Shown piece after piece: positions 43,598 to 52,048 of a DNA stretch of 64,000 bases. The notes below the pieces were generated by a model. The model was not told the DNA's origin, did not search any database, and saw only the letters and a program-made list of their open reading frames with translations. The stretch spans positions 16,492 through 80,491 of the forward strand of contig JBCBEP010000002.1 of the NCBI GenBank assembly GCA_038528605.1, in the 5' to 3' direction. Every line of letters starts with the position of its first letter. Position 1 is the stretch's first letter. This stretch comes from Thermohalobaculum sp038528605. Its GTDB lineage: Bacteria; Pseudomonadota; Alphaproteobacteria; Rhodobacterales; Rhodobacteraceae. A program made the position numbers and the translations under genes.

Positions 43598-44575
43598 TCA
43601 ACTGCCCTGCTCCGAGAGGCGGACACGGGGGTCGAGGATCGAATAGAGGATGTCGACGGCAAGATTGATGATCACGAAGACCAGCACGATCATCATGAGG
43701 TAGGCGACGATCACCGGCCGGTCGAGCACGAGGATGCTCTCGATCAGGAGGCTGCCCATGCCGGGCCAGCTGAAGATGGTCTCGGTCACCACCGAGAACG
43801 CGATCAACGAGCCAAACTCGAGGCCCAGCACCGTCACCACTGGGATCAGGATGTTCTTCATGAGGTGCACGTTGACGATGCGCCGCTCCGACAGCCCCTT
43901 GGCGCGCGCAAACTTGATGTAGTCCTGCGCCCAGGCCTCGCGCACGCCGGCGCGGGTGAGGCGGATCACGAGGGCGAGGTTCAGAAGCGCCAGGTTCGTC
44001 GCCGGCAGCAAGATATGGCTGAGACCGTCGAGCGTGAAGATCGAGCTCTCGACCCCGAGGAAGCTCGCCACATCACCCCGCCCCGTGGAGGGCAGCATTC
44101 CCAGTTCCACGGCGAAGACGATGATGAGCACGAGCCCGACCCAGAAGGTCGGCAGCGAGAAGCCAAGGATCGAGGTCGCCATGATCCCGCGGGAGAGCCT
44201 GCTATCCGGGTGGAGCCCCGCATAGAGACCGAGCGGAATGCCGAAGGCGACGGCGATCATCAGGGAGACGAAGGCCAGCTCGAAAGTTGCCCCCGCCCGG
44301 TCGAGGATGAGGGAGAGTGCCGGCGTGCCGAACACGTAACTGTCGCCAAGATCGCCAGCGAAAGCCCCCTGCACGAAGAGCCAGTACTGCTCCCAAACCG
44401 GCCGGTCGAGCCCGAACTGGCGGATGACGCGCTCGATCTCCTCCTGCGGCGCATCGGGGGAGACGAACATATGGACGGGATCGCCCACCGCGTTCACGCC
44501 GACAAACACGATCACCGACATCGCGAGGACGACGAAGACCGCCTGCATGAGCCGCCGGATGATGAAGACCGCCAT
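43598..44575 (-). CDS. Peptide/nickel-type ABC transporter permease (DppB-like)
   Basis: The 325-residue permease begins MAVFIIRRLMQAVFVVLAMS, the usual first span of DppB. A periplasmic domain follows (IERVIRQFGLDRPVWEQYW, GDLGDSYVFGTPALSLIL), then five spans with the loop YIKFARAKGLSERRIVNVHL that contacts an ATPase, and FSWPGMGSLLIESILVLDRP near the end. All features are standard for the family. ATG 44575 is used; the frame runs to 44608 into the upstream inverted repeat. It follows the solute-binding protein gene and begins the permease part of the operon. Confidence 0.92.
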   Translation of the reverse strand: MAVFIIRRLMQAVFVVLAMSVIVFVGVNAVGDPVHMFVSPDAPQEEIERVIRQFGLDRPVWEQYWLFVQGAFAGDLGDSYVFGTPALSLILDRAGATFELAFVSLMIAVAFGIPLGLYAGLHPDSRLSRGIMATSILGFSLPTFWVGLVLIIVFAVELGMLPSTGRGDVASFLGVESSIFTLDGLSHILLPATNLALLNLALVIRLTRAGVREAWAQDYIKFARAKGLSERRIVNVHLMKNILIPVVTVLGLEFGSLIAFSVVTETIFSWPGMGSLLIESILVLDRPVIVAYLMMIVLVFVIINLAVDILYSILDPRVRLSEQGS

Positions 44576-44589
44576 GCGTTTCCCGCTAC

Positions 44590-44652
44590 CGGTAGGGTGG
44601 GGTTCCACCCCACCGTGAATGAGGAGCGGTGGGGTGGAACCCCACCCTACCG
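44590..44652. repeat. Perfect 26-bp inverted repeat between solute-binding protein and permease genes
   Basis: Arms 44590-44615 and 44627-44652 are exact complements around an 11-base loop. The core is GGTAGGGTGGGGTTCC, which is itself partly self-complementary. It fills most of the 94-bp gap on the minus-strand operon, just after the binding-protein stop (44670) and before the dppB-like ATG (44575). In other importer operons such structures protect the binding-protein message and lower permease expression; that role is inferred here. Confidence 0.8.
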
Positions 44653-44669
44653 CTCGCGGCGATGCCCGG

Positions 44670-46271
44670 TCAGTTCGTCGCGCTGGCGCCCTGCATCAGC
44701 GTGTACTCGTCCGTGCGCGGGGTGTACGCGATGCCCTTGCGCGCGGCCCAGGCGTTCACCTGGTAGTGGATCGGGATGATCGCGTAGTTCTCGCCGATCG
44801 CCTTCTCCGTCGCCTCCGCCAGCAGCGCCTCGCGTTCTGCGTTGTCCACGGTGCGCAGCGCCTGGTTGATCAGCTCGTCCACCGCCGGGTCCGAATGCCG
44901 CCCGCGGTTCGAGGCGCCCATGCCCTTGTCCTTGTCATGCGTGGCGATGAGCGAGCGGAGCGGCGACGACGCCTCGCCCGACCCGGCACCCCAGCCCACC
45001 AGGATCAGGCTGAACTCCGGCAGGCCGCCCTCGCCACCCGCCGAGGCGCGCTTGAAGTAGACCGAGCGAGGCATGGTCTCGACCCCGGCCTCGATGCCCA
45101 CGCGCGTCAGCATCTGGGCGATGGCCTCCACGATCTTCGCGTCGTTGATATAGCGGTCGTTCGGCCCGTGGATGGTGATCTTGAAGCCATCCTCATAGCC
45201 CGCCTCGGCCAGCAGCGACTTGGCGAGATCGGTGTCGTAGGCATCGGGCTCGAGCTTGTCGGAGACGCCGAAAAAGCCCTCGGGCAGGAGCTGGCCGGCC
45301 ACGATGGACTGCCCCTCCATCACCCGGTCCTTGATCAGCTCGCGGCTGATGGCGTGGCTGATGGCCTTGCGCACGCGGACATCGAGCAGCGGGTTCTTGA
45401 TTGGGCTGCCGTCCTTCGCGGTGATATGCGGGCTGTCCTCACGGAACTGGTCCATATGCAGGTAGATCACGCGGTTCGAGACGCCCTCGAAGACCGTGAG
45501 ATCGTCATTGCCCTTGATCGTCGCGAGATCCGTGGTCGGCACGTTGTTTATCATGTCCACATCGCCCGCGAGCAGGGCGGCCACGCGTGCCGGGTCGGAC
45601 TTGATCGGGTTGAAGGTCACCTCGGCGAAGGGCGCGGGCTCGCCCCAGTGGTTCTCCGCCCGCTTCATCACGATCGCCTCGCCCGGCGTGTAGCTCACGA
45701 ACGCCCAGGGCCCGGTGCCGAAGGTCGCGACGCCCTGATTGAACTCCTCGGTGGTCGCGCTGCAGCCCTTCTCGTCCGAGATGATCGGCACCGTGCTCAC
45801 ATCGTTGGCCATCAGCGGATAGGGCTCGGCCGTTTTGATCTGCACCGTGAAGTCGTCGATCTTCTCGACCGTCTTGCCCTTGATGTAGGTGCCGAAGCTC
45901 GAGGGCGAGTTCGGCACATCCGGCGCGCGCTGGAAGGTGCAGACAACGTCGTCCGCCGTGAAGGGCGAGCCGTCGTGGAACGTGACCCCCTCGCGCAGCT
46001 TGAACTCCCACACCGTCGGGTCGTCCGTCGGCCCCCATTCGGTGGCGAGGCCCGGGATCAGGCCCTGGTTCGCATCCTGATTGATCAGCGCGTCGAAGAT
46101 GTGCCGCGCAATCTGGTTGTTGGGCGTCAGGTTGTGGAAATGCGGGTCCATCGAGGTGACCTCCGAGGAGAGGCCGACGGTGATCGCCTCGTCCGACGCG
46201 GCGAGCGCGGGACCGGCAAGGAGCATCGCCGCCGAAGCGAGGAGAGCAGCGCGCGCGGTGGGGGTGGTCAT
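44670..46271 (-). CDS. Extracellular solute-binding protein family 5 (DppA/OppA-like)
   Basis: The 533-residue protein has a Sec signal peptide (MTTPTARAALLASAAMLLAG, cleavage near PALAASDE). The cluster C binding-protein fold follows: VGLSSEVTSMDPHFHNLTPN, FDALINQDANQGLIPGLATE, FKLREGVTFHDGSPFTADDV, GTGPWAFVSYTPGEAIVMKR and VRKAISHAISRELI. It binds a peptide or other ligand in the periplasm and delivers it to the permeases encoded downstream. It is the first gene of the operon, with GGGAG six bases before ATG 46271. No lipobox is present, so it is freely soluble. The ligand cannot be predicted; relatives bind peptides, opines, glutathione or nickel. Confidence 0.92.
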   Translation of the reverse strand: MTTPTARAALLASAAMLLAGPALAASDEAITVGLSSEVTSMDPHFHNLTPNNQIARHIFDALINQDANQGLIPGLATEWGPTDDPTVWEFKLREGVTFHDGSPFTADDVVCTFQRAPDVPNSPSSFGTYIKGKTVEKIDDFTVQIKTAEPYPLMANDVSTVPIISDEKGCSATTEEFNQGVATFGTGPWAFVSYTPGEAIVMKRAENHWGEPAPFAEVTFNPIKSDPARVAALLAGDVDMINNVPTTDLATIKGNDDLTVFEGVSNRVIYLHMDQFREDSPHITAKDGSPIKNPLLDVRVRKAISHAISRELIKDRVMEGQSIVAGQLLPEGFFGVSDKLEPDAYDTDLAKSLLAEAGYEDGFKITIHGPNDRYINDAKIVEAIAQMLTRVGIEAGVETMPRSVYFKRASAGGEGGLPEFSLILVGWGAGSGEASSPLRSLIATHDKDKGMGASNRGRHSDPAVDELINQALRTVDNAEREALLAEATEKAIGENYAIIPIHYQVNAWAARKGIAYTPRTDEYTLMQGASATN

Positions 46272-46532
46272 GGATCGTCTCCCTGATACTGGAGCGCCCC
46301 GTGGTCCTCTGGCGGGGCCGGTCGGGGTCGGGGCTCGTACGAAGGGCGGCGCGGCCGCCGCTCAGCTCACGCTAGCAGGTTCCCCCGCCGCGCCAAGTTT
46401 TTCCAGCAACCCGGCCGCGCCATACCCGCTTTGCGGTGGCGTTACGGCCGGTCGCACTATGTCGCACCGCATCAGACGCACGCGTCAAACCGCCGCTCTG
46501 GCTGGCTGGCGGGCGGCAGGGAGGGTCGGACC

Positions 46533-48224
46533 ATGGCGACACCACGCATTCTCGTGCTCGGCGGCGGCTTCGCAGGCATGTTCTCGGCGCGCGAGCTGCA
46601 GCGCCGGCTGGGCGACACGGCGGAAATCGAGCTGATCAACGACGAGAACTACTTCGTCTTCCAGCCCCTACTGCCCGAAGTCGCCGCAGGTTCCATCACC
46701 GCGCCCCACGCCGTCACCCCCCTCCGGTTCCTCCTGAAGGGCATCACCGTACGCAAGGCCGTGGTGCACGATGTCGGTTTCGAGCGGCAGGTCGTGACCC
46801 TCTTCCAGGGCGTGCAGCGCCGGCCAACGGAAGTCGCCTACGACCATCTCGTGGTCGCCATGGGCCAGCGGACCGATCTCTCCCGCATGCCAGGCATGCC
46901 CGAACACGCGCTTACGATGAAGACGCTGGAGGACGCGCGCCGCCTCCGCGCCCATGTGATCGAGCGGCTCGAGCATGCGGACATCACGCGCCTGCCCGAG
47001 GTGAAGCGGGAGGCCCTCACCTTCTGCGTCGTCGGCGCCGGCTTCTCGGGCATCGAGACGGTGGGCGAAATGAAGGAGCTGATCGACCGCTCGCTGAAGT
47101 ACTACCCGAACATCGACCCGTCGGAGGTCCGCGTCATCGTCGTCGAGTATCTCGAGAAGGTATTGCCCGAGCTGCCGCCCTCCCTCGGCGCCTATGCCGC
47201 GAGGAAGCTGGCGGATCGAGGGATCGAGCTGAAGCTCGGCACCGGCGTCGCCTCCGCCACCGGTACCTCGCTGACAACGAGCACGGGCGAGGTGATCGGC
47301 ACGCGCACCATCGTCGCCACCATCGGCAGCGCCCCCTCCGCCGTGGTGCGCGAGATGCCGCTGGAGCTCACAGGCGGGCGCATCGCGGTGGAGCGCACGC
47401 TGGCTGCCAAAGGCCACGCCAATGTCTGGTCCCTCGGCGACTGCGCGCTGATCCCGATGAAGGACGGCGCGACGGAGCGGGGGGACTTCGCGCCCCCCAC
47501 CGCGCAGTTCGCCGTGCGCGAGGCGCGCCATCTCGCGGCCAACATCGCCGCCGCGATCGGGGGCAGGCCGCTCAAGCCCTTCGCCTACACCTCGAAGGGC
47601 GCCCTCGCCTCGCTCGGCGCCAAGCGCGGGGTGGCGGAGGTCTTCGGCATCAAGATCACGGGCTTTCCCGCCTGGCTCCTCTGGCGCGCCTACTACGTCG
47701 CCTTCCTGCCCGGCTTCTCGACGCGCATCGGCGTGCTGCTGAACTGGACGATGGACGCCCTCACCCCGCGCACCATCGTGCAGGTCGCCACCGCGAAGCC
47801 GCCGTCCACCCGCTATGTGCTCTACCGCGCGGGGGACCGGATCTTCGAGGAAGGGAACCGGGCGGACGGCATCTACTCCGTCATCTCCGGCGCGGTCGAA
47901 CTTGTGCGGCCCGACCCTGAAACGGGCGAGCGCCGGAAGCGCATCGTGCGCCCGGGCGAGCTCTTCGGGGCGCGCCTCCTCACCGGCGAGACCCGGCGGA
48001 GCGCCACGGCCCGGGCGCTGGAGGACACGCGCGTCCTCCTCGTCGAGGCCGACGACGTGCTCAAGATCGCCGACGGGTTCACCGGGGCGCGCGAGGGGCT
48101 GACCGCGCATCTCGACAATCGCGGCCTGCACTGGACGCCGGAAGGCCTCCACGGCGACCACGAGCTCACCTCCCCACCCGATGACGCTGCGGCCGAAGCC
48201 GATCCCATCCGCCGCGCCGTGTGA
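46533..48224 (+). CDS. Type II NADH dehydrogenase with C-terminal cyclic-nucleotide-binding-like domain
   Basis: The 563-residue protein has two parts. Residues 1-410 are an NDH-2-type flavoprotein: ILVLGGGFAGMFSARELQRR (FAD site), NYFVFQPLLPEVAAGSI (quinone-side signature), FCVVGAGFSGIETVGEMKEL (NADH site), NVWSLGDCALIP and APPTAQFAVREARHLAANI. A membrane-facing helix follows (PAWLLWRAYYVAFLPGFSTR). Residues about 425-535 look like a cNMP-binding beta roll (YRAGDRIFEEGNRADGIYSV, ISGAVELVRPDPETGE, RPGELFGARLLTGETRRSAT). It should pass electrons from NADH to quinone without pumping protons, possibly gated by a nucleotide. AGGGAGGG precedes ATG 46533. The gene is divergent from the ABC operon; the 261-bp space should hold both promoters. 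Confidence 0.88.
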   Translation: MATPRILVLGGGFAGMFSARELQRRLGDTAEIELINDENYFVFQPLLPEVAAGSITAPHAVTPLRFLLKGITVRKAVVHDVGFERQVVTLFQGVQRRPTEVAYDHLVVAMGQRTDLSRMPGMPEHALTMKTLEDARRLRAHVIERLEHADITRLPEVKREALTFCVVGAGFSGIETVGEMKELIDRSLKYYPNIDPSEVRVIVVEYLEKVLPELPPSLGAYAARKLADRGIELKLGTGVASATGTSLTTSTGEVIGTRTIVATIGSAPSAVVREMPLELTGGRIAVERTLAAKGHANVWSLGDCALIPMKDGATERGDFAPPTAQFAVREARHLAANIAAAIGGRPLKPFAYTSKGALASLGAKRGVAEVFGIKITGFPAWLLWRAYYVAFLPGFSTRIGVLLNWTMDALTPRTIVQVATAKPPSTRYVLYRAGDRIFEEGNRADGIYSVISGAVELVRPDPETGERRKRIVRPGELFGARLLTGETRRSATARALEDTRVLLVEADDVLKIADGFTGAREGLTAHLDNRGLHWTPEGLHGDHELTSPPDDAAAEADPIRRAV

Positions 48225-48301
48225 TCGCGCCCGCGCGACGCCGCTGCTAAGGTGCAGGTCAGCACGGGCCAAGGCCCGCCCCGGAGAGACACAGAGGGTC
48301 C

Positions 48302-49519
48302 ATGACCATCACAGACACCGCCCGCCCCGAAAGCACCGCAACCGGCACGGGATCGGATGACCGAACAGCGCGCGCGGTCGAGATCCTCACCGCCCTCATC
48401 GGCTTCGACACCGTAAGCTCGAAATCGAACCTCGCGCTCATCGAGTGGGTGGAGGGCTATCTGGCGGAACACGGCGTCGAGAGCGCGCGGGTGGCGGATG
48501 AGACGGGCGAGAAAGCCAACCTCATCGCCACCATCGGCCCGCGGGACGTGCCGGGTTACATCCTCTCGGGCCACACGGATGTGGTCCCCGTCATCGGCCA
48601 GCCCTGGACCGGAGACCCCTTCACCGCACGGGTGATGGACGGGCGCGTCTACGGCCGCGGCGCCTGCGACATGAAGGGGTATCTCGCCTGTGTCCTCGCC
48701 ATGGTGCCGGAGATGCGGGCAGCGCCCCTCGCCCGCCCGCTCCACATCCTCTTCAGCTACGATGAGGAAGTCGGCTGTCTCGGCGTACGCACGGCCCTTG
48801 AGGAAGTGGCCGCCTGGCCCGTGCGCCCCCTCGGCTGCTTCGTGGGCGAGCCCACCTCCAGCAATGTGATCGTGGGCCACAAATCAAAGCGCTCCTACCG
48901 CGCCATCGCCAAAGGCACGACGGCGCATTCCTCCCTCGCCCCCTCAGCGGTCAACGCCGTCTCCTACGCCGCGCGTCTCATCAGCCATATCGGCGAGATG
49001 GCGGCGGAGTTCGAACGCTCCGGCGCGCGGGACGAGCTTTATGACGTGCCCTTCACCACGCCGCATGTGGGCGCTGTCCATGGGGGCGACGTCGTCAACA
49101 TCGTGCCGGACCGCTGCGAATTCGTCTTCGAGGTCCGCGCCATCGGGGCGGACGATCCGGACGCGGTGATCGAGCGCATCCAGGCCTATGCCCGCGAGGT
49201 GCTGGAGCCCGAGATGCGCAGCCGTGCGCCCGGCGCTGGCTTCGAGTTCGAGCTGATGTCCGCCATCGACGGGCTGGATACCGCGCCCGAGCACGACCTC
49301 ATCGCCCTCACCAAGCGCCTCGCCGGCCGCAACGCCCATGCCAAGGTCGCCTACGGCACGGAGGCCGGCTTCTTCGGCAGCATGGCGGACATCCCGGCGG
49401 TCGTGATCGGCCCCGGCTCCATCGATCAGGCCCACAAGGCAGACGAGTGGGTGGCCATCTCTGAGCTCACCAACTGCACCGCGCTCCTGAGCGGGCTGAT
49501 CGACGAATGCCGGGCGTGA
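48302..49519 (+). CDS. argE: Acetylornithine deacetylase, M20 family
   Basis: The 405-residue M20 enzyme has LSGHTDVVPVIGQPWTGDPF (metal His and Asp), YGRGACDMKGYLACVLAMVP (bridging Asp), LFSYDEEVGCLGVRTAL (catalytic Glu pair), CFVGEPTSSNVIVGHKSKRS, and GPGSIDQAHKADEWVAI (terminal His). This wording is that of alphaproteobacterial ArgE, which removes acetate from N-acetylornithine in arginine synthesis or uses related acyl amino acids. The next gene, an aspartoacylase/AstE-like enzyme, overlaps it by 13 bp, hinting at a shared task in N-acyl amino acid breakdown instead of biosynthesis. GAGGGTCC lies just before ATG 48302. Confidence 0.87.
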   Translation: MTITDTARPESTATGTGSDDRTARAVEILTALIGFDTVSSKSNLALIEWVEGYLAEHGVESARVADETGEKANLIATIGPRDVPGYILSGHTDVVPVIGQPWTGDPFTARVMDGRVYGRGACDMKGYLACVLAMVPEMRAAPLARPLHILFSYDEEVGCLGVRTALEEVAAWPVRPLGCFVGEPTSSNVIVGHKSKRSYRAIAKGTTAHSSLAPSAVNAVSYAARLISHIGEMAAEFERSGARDELYDVPFTTPHVGAVHGGDVVNIVPDRCEFVFEVRAIGADDPDAVIERIQAYAREVLEPEMRSRAPGAGFEFELMSAIDGLDTAPEHDLIALTKRLAGRNAHAKVAYGTEAGFFGSMADIPAVVIGPGSIDQAHKADEWVAISELTNCTALLSGLIDECRA

Positions 49520-50499
49520 ACGGGCCGATCCCGAACCGCTACCCGGTCGAGATCACCCCGCCGGACATCACGCCCTGGGCCACGGGCAACACGGGCGTGC
49601 CCTATGTCCACCGCCTCGAAAGCGGCGCACCCGGTCCCTCGGTGATGGTTGCCGCTGTGGTGCACGGCAACGAGCCCTGCGGTGCGGTCGCGCTCGACTG
49701 GCTGCTCCGTACGGGCTTCACACCGCGCCGGGGCAGCCTCACGCTCGCCTTCATGAACCACGCGGCCTACGCCGCCTTCGACGCGGCCGATCCCAACGCC
49801 ACGCGCTGGCTCGAGGAGGACTTCAACCGCCTTTGGGGCCCGGGCCGGCTCGACACTGGCAGGCCGACGCGGGAGCGCGAACGCGCGCGTGAGGTGGCGG
49901 CCCTGGTGGCGGAGGTCGACTACCTGCTCGACATCCACAGCTTCCAGCACCCGGGCCCGCCCCTCGCCATGGCCGGCTGGTGCGAGAAGGGCGTGGCGCT
50001 GGCGCGGGGCACTGGCCTGCCCGATCGCATCGTGATGGATCGCGGCCACGCCGCCGGCATGCGGATGCGGGACCATGGCGCCTTCGGCGAGCCGGAGGCA
50101 CCCCCCGCAGCGCTCCTCCTCGAATGCGGACAACACTGGGCCGCCGCCTCCGCCGACCTCGCGCTCGCCGCCACCTGCCGCTTCCTCCGCCATCTCGGCC
50201 TTGCCGACGATGGGCTCGCCCAAACGCTGAGCGCGGCGGCGCGCAGCCTCGCCTTGGCACCCCCGCCGCCGCAGCATGTCTTCGAGGTGACCGAGGCGGT
50301 GACCATCGAGAGCGCGGAGGGCTTTCGCTTCGCCGAGGCCTTCACCGGCGGCGAGATCCTGGAGAAGGCCGGCACGCTGATCGGGCATGACGGCACCCGC
50401 CCGGTGCGCACCCCCTATGACGACTGCCTGCTCGTCATGCCCTCGATGCGCCTGTGGCAGGGACAGACCGCCGTCCGCCTCGCCCGCCGCAGAAACTAG
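49507..50499 (+). CDS. Succinylglutamate desuccinylase/aspartoacylase family protein
   Basis: The 330-residue zinc carboxypeptidase-like protein has AAVVHGNEPCGAVAL, the HGNE zinc motif of AstE and aspartoacylase. It also has EEDFNRLWGPG, DIHSFQHPGPPLAMAGW (second zinc His region) and LLLECGQHWAAAS (catalytic Glu region). Such enzymes release succinate or acetate from N-acyl amino acids. AstB, AstD and other arginine-succinyltransferase genes are absent, so it is not clearly AstE. It overlaps argE by 13 bp. At the 3' end its stop shares the CTAG at 50496-50499 with the stop of the opposite gene, so the two convergent genes end on the same four bases. Confidence 0.82.
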   Translation: MPGVNGPIPNRYPVEITPPDITPWATGNTGVPYVHRLESGAPGPSVMVAAVVHGNEPCGAVALDWLLRTGFTPRRGSLTLAFMNHAAYAAFDAADPNATRWLEEDFNRLWGPGRLDTGRPTRERERAREVAALVAEVDYLLDIHSFQHPGPPLAMAGWCEKGVALARGTGLPDRIVMDRGHAAGMRMRDHGAFGEPEAPPAALLLECGQHWAAASADLALAATCRFLRHLGLADDGLAQTLSAAARSLALAPPPPQHVFEVTEAVTIESAEGFRFAEAFTGGEILEKAGTLIGHDGTRPVRTPYDDCLLVMPSMRLWQGQTAVRLARRRN

Positions 50500-51704
50500 C
50501 GGACCGCCCCGCGGATCGCGGCTTCGAGAACATCCCCCACTCGCCCGGCATCATCGATCCCCACGCTCATGCGGATGAAGCCCTCGGTGATCCCGATCGC
50601 CTCCCGCGCCTCCACACTCACCGCGCGGTGGGAGCTGGAGGCGGGATGGCTGAGCGTGGTCGCCACATCCCCCAGTGTCGGCGCAAACGGCACCTCATGG
50701 GCCGCGCGCAGGAAGGCGTTCACCTCCGCCCGCCCGCCGGCGAGGCGGAAGGAGAGCATGTTGCCCCAACGCCCTTCAAGCACGGCGGCTGCCCGGTTAT
50801 GGTCCGGATGGTCCGGCCGGCCGGGGTAGAACACCGCCTCCACGCCCGCCACCGCCGCCAGCCGGTCCGCCAGCACCGCCGCATTGGCCGAGGCCGCCGC
50901 ATGGCGCAGCGCGAAGCTCGCAAGCCCCCGCTCCGCCAGCCAGCAGTCGAAGGGCGCACCGGTGGTCCCCCAGGTCTCGCCAGCCTCGCGGATCTGGGTG
51001 TTGAGTGCGGGATCCTTCGCCGCCGCCCAGCCCAGCATCGCGTCCGAATGCCCGGCCATCAGCTTCGTGACCGAGTGCATCACGATATCCGCCCCCTTCT
51101 CGAAGGGCCGGTAGCAGAGGGGCGTAGTGAAGGTGTTATCGACGAAGAGCAGCGCGCCCCGCTCGGCGGCAACCGCTGCGATCCCCGGCATGTCGGCCAC
51201 CCGGATCGTGGGGTTCGAGACGACCTCCACCATCACCATCCGCGTCTCGGCCCGCATCGCCGCCGCCACGGCGCCCGCATCGGTGGTGTCAACGAGCGTG
51301 GTCTCGATACCGAGGCGCGGCAGTTCCCGCGTCATCAGCCGCAGCGTCCGGCCATAGAGCTGGTCGGAGGCAACCACATGGTCCCCCGCCTTCAGGATCC
51401 CGAGCAGCACGGCGCTGATGGCCCCCATGCCCGAGCCGGCGATGGTGCCGCCCCCTGCCGCAGGATCGAGCCCCTCCAGCGCGTCGATCGCCGACGCAAG
51501 CGCCGCGGCGTTCGGGTGACCCTCCCGCGAATAGGTGAAGCCCTCGGTGCCCGCATCGTAGGACGCATCGAGCGCATCCGCATCCGCCTCCCGGTACACC
51601 ACGCTCTGCCAGAGCGGTGTGACCAGCGGGCGCGCGCCGGCGGCGGGCGGCTCGGGACGCAGCGGGCGGGCGGCGGGGCGGAGCGGGTTTGCGTCGTCGG
51701 GCAT
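50496..51704 (-). CDS. Cystathionine gamma-synthase/methionine gamma-lyase family PLP enzyme
   Basis: The 402-residue Cys/Met-metabolism PLP enzyme has TPLWQSVVYREADADAL, FTYSREGHPNAAALASAIDA (pattern of the YsR/G-P phosphate site), GSGMGAISAVLLGIL, DQLYGRTLRLM, LLFVDNTFTTPLCYRP (Asp that holds the PLP ring) and IVMHSVTKLMAGHSDAMLG with the Schiff-base Lys. It ends with LGDVATTLSHPASSSHR. It could make cystathionine from O-acyl-homoserine or cleave methionine or cystathionine; the family cannot be divided by eye. GAGAG lies upstream of ATG 51704. It is convergent with the AstE-like gene and divergent from the second ABC operon. Confidence 0.87.
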   Translation of the reverse strand: MPDDANPLRPAARPLRPEPPAAGARPLVTPLWQSVVYREADADALDASYDAGTEGFTYSREGHPNAAALASAIDALEGLDPAAGGGTIAGSGMGAISAVLLGILKAGDHVVASDQLYGRTLRLMTRELPRLGIETTLVDTTDAGAVAAAMRAETRMVMVEVVSNPTIRVADMPGIAAVAAERGALLFVDNTFTTPLCYRPFEKGADIVMHSVTKLMAGHSDAMLGWAAAKDPALNTQIREAGETWGTTGAPFDCWLAERGLASFALRHAAASANAAVLADRLAAVAGVEAVFYPGRPDHPDHNRAAAVLEGRWGNMLSFRLAGGRAEVNAFLRAAHEVPFAPTLGDVATTLSHPASSSHRAVSVEAREAIGITEGFIRMSVGIDDAGRVGDVLEAAIRGAVR

Positions 51705-52048
51705 CGGCTCTCTCGTTCATCGGATTCGCCGTGATGTCATACCAGCCCGCCGCCAGCCGATGCACGCCCGGCAGCGCCGCCCGCCGGTCGGCCGCCGACA
51801 GGCCGCGTCGATATCGAGGACGCAAGCTTCGTGCGTGCGGCCCCTGCATCACGCAATCGCGTATCAAGCCGATTGCGGAATTGGTTTCCGTTTCGTAGCC
51901 TTTCGCCATCCCGCCTGTCGGCACCTCGCCGGCACCCCCGCGTGACCCCACCGGCCAGGCGCCCGCGCCCCCGCTGCGGTCAGTTGAAGAGGTCGCTTAT
52001 GCCCCCTGCCCCGCCCTCGCCCGTGCGCGCCATCTCCGGAGGCCGCCG
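51705..52048. other. 344-bp intergenic region between divergent PLP enzyme and second ABC operon
   Basis: No gene with family resemblance is seen on either strand; small open frames are random products of high GC. The middle part (about 51860-51910) is less GC-rich and is where promoters for the two divergent units would be expected, but no clear -35/-10 pair was recognised. A GGAGG ribosome-binding site lies at 52037-52042 just before the permease ATG. Confidence 0.5.
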
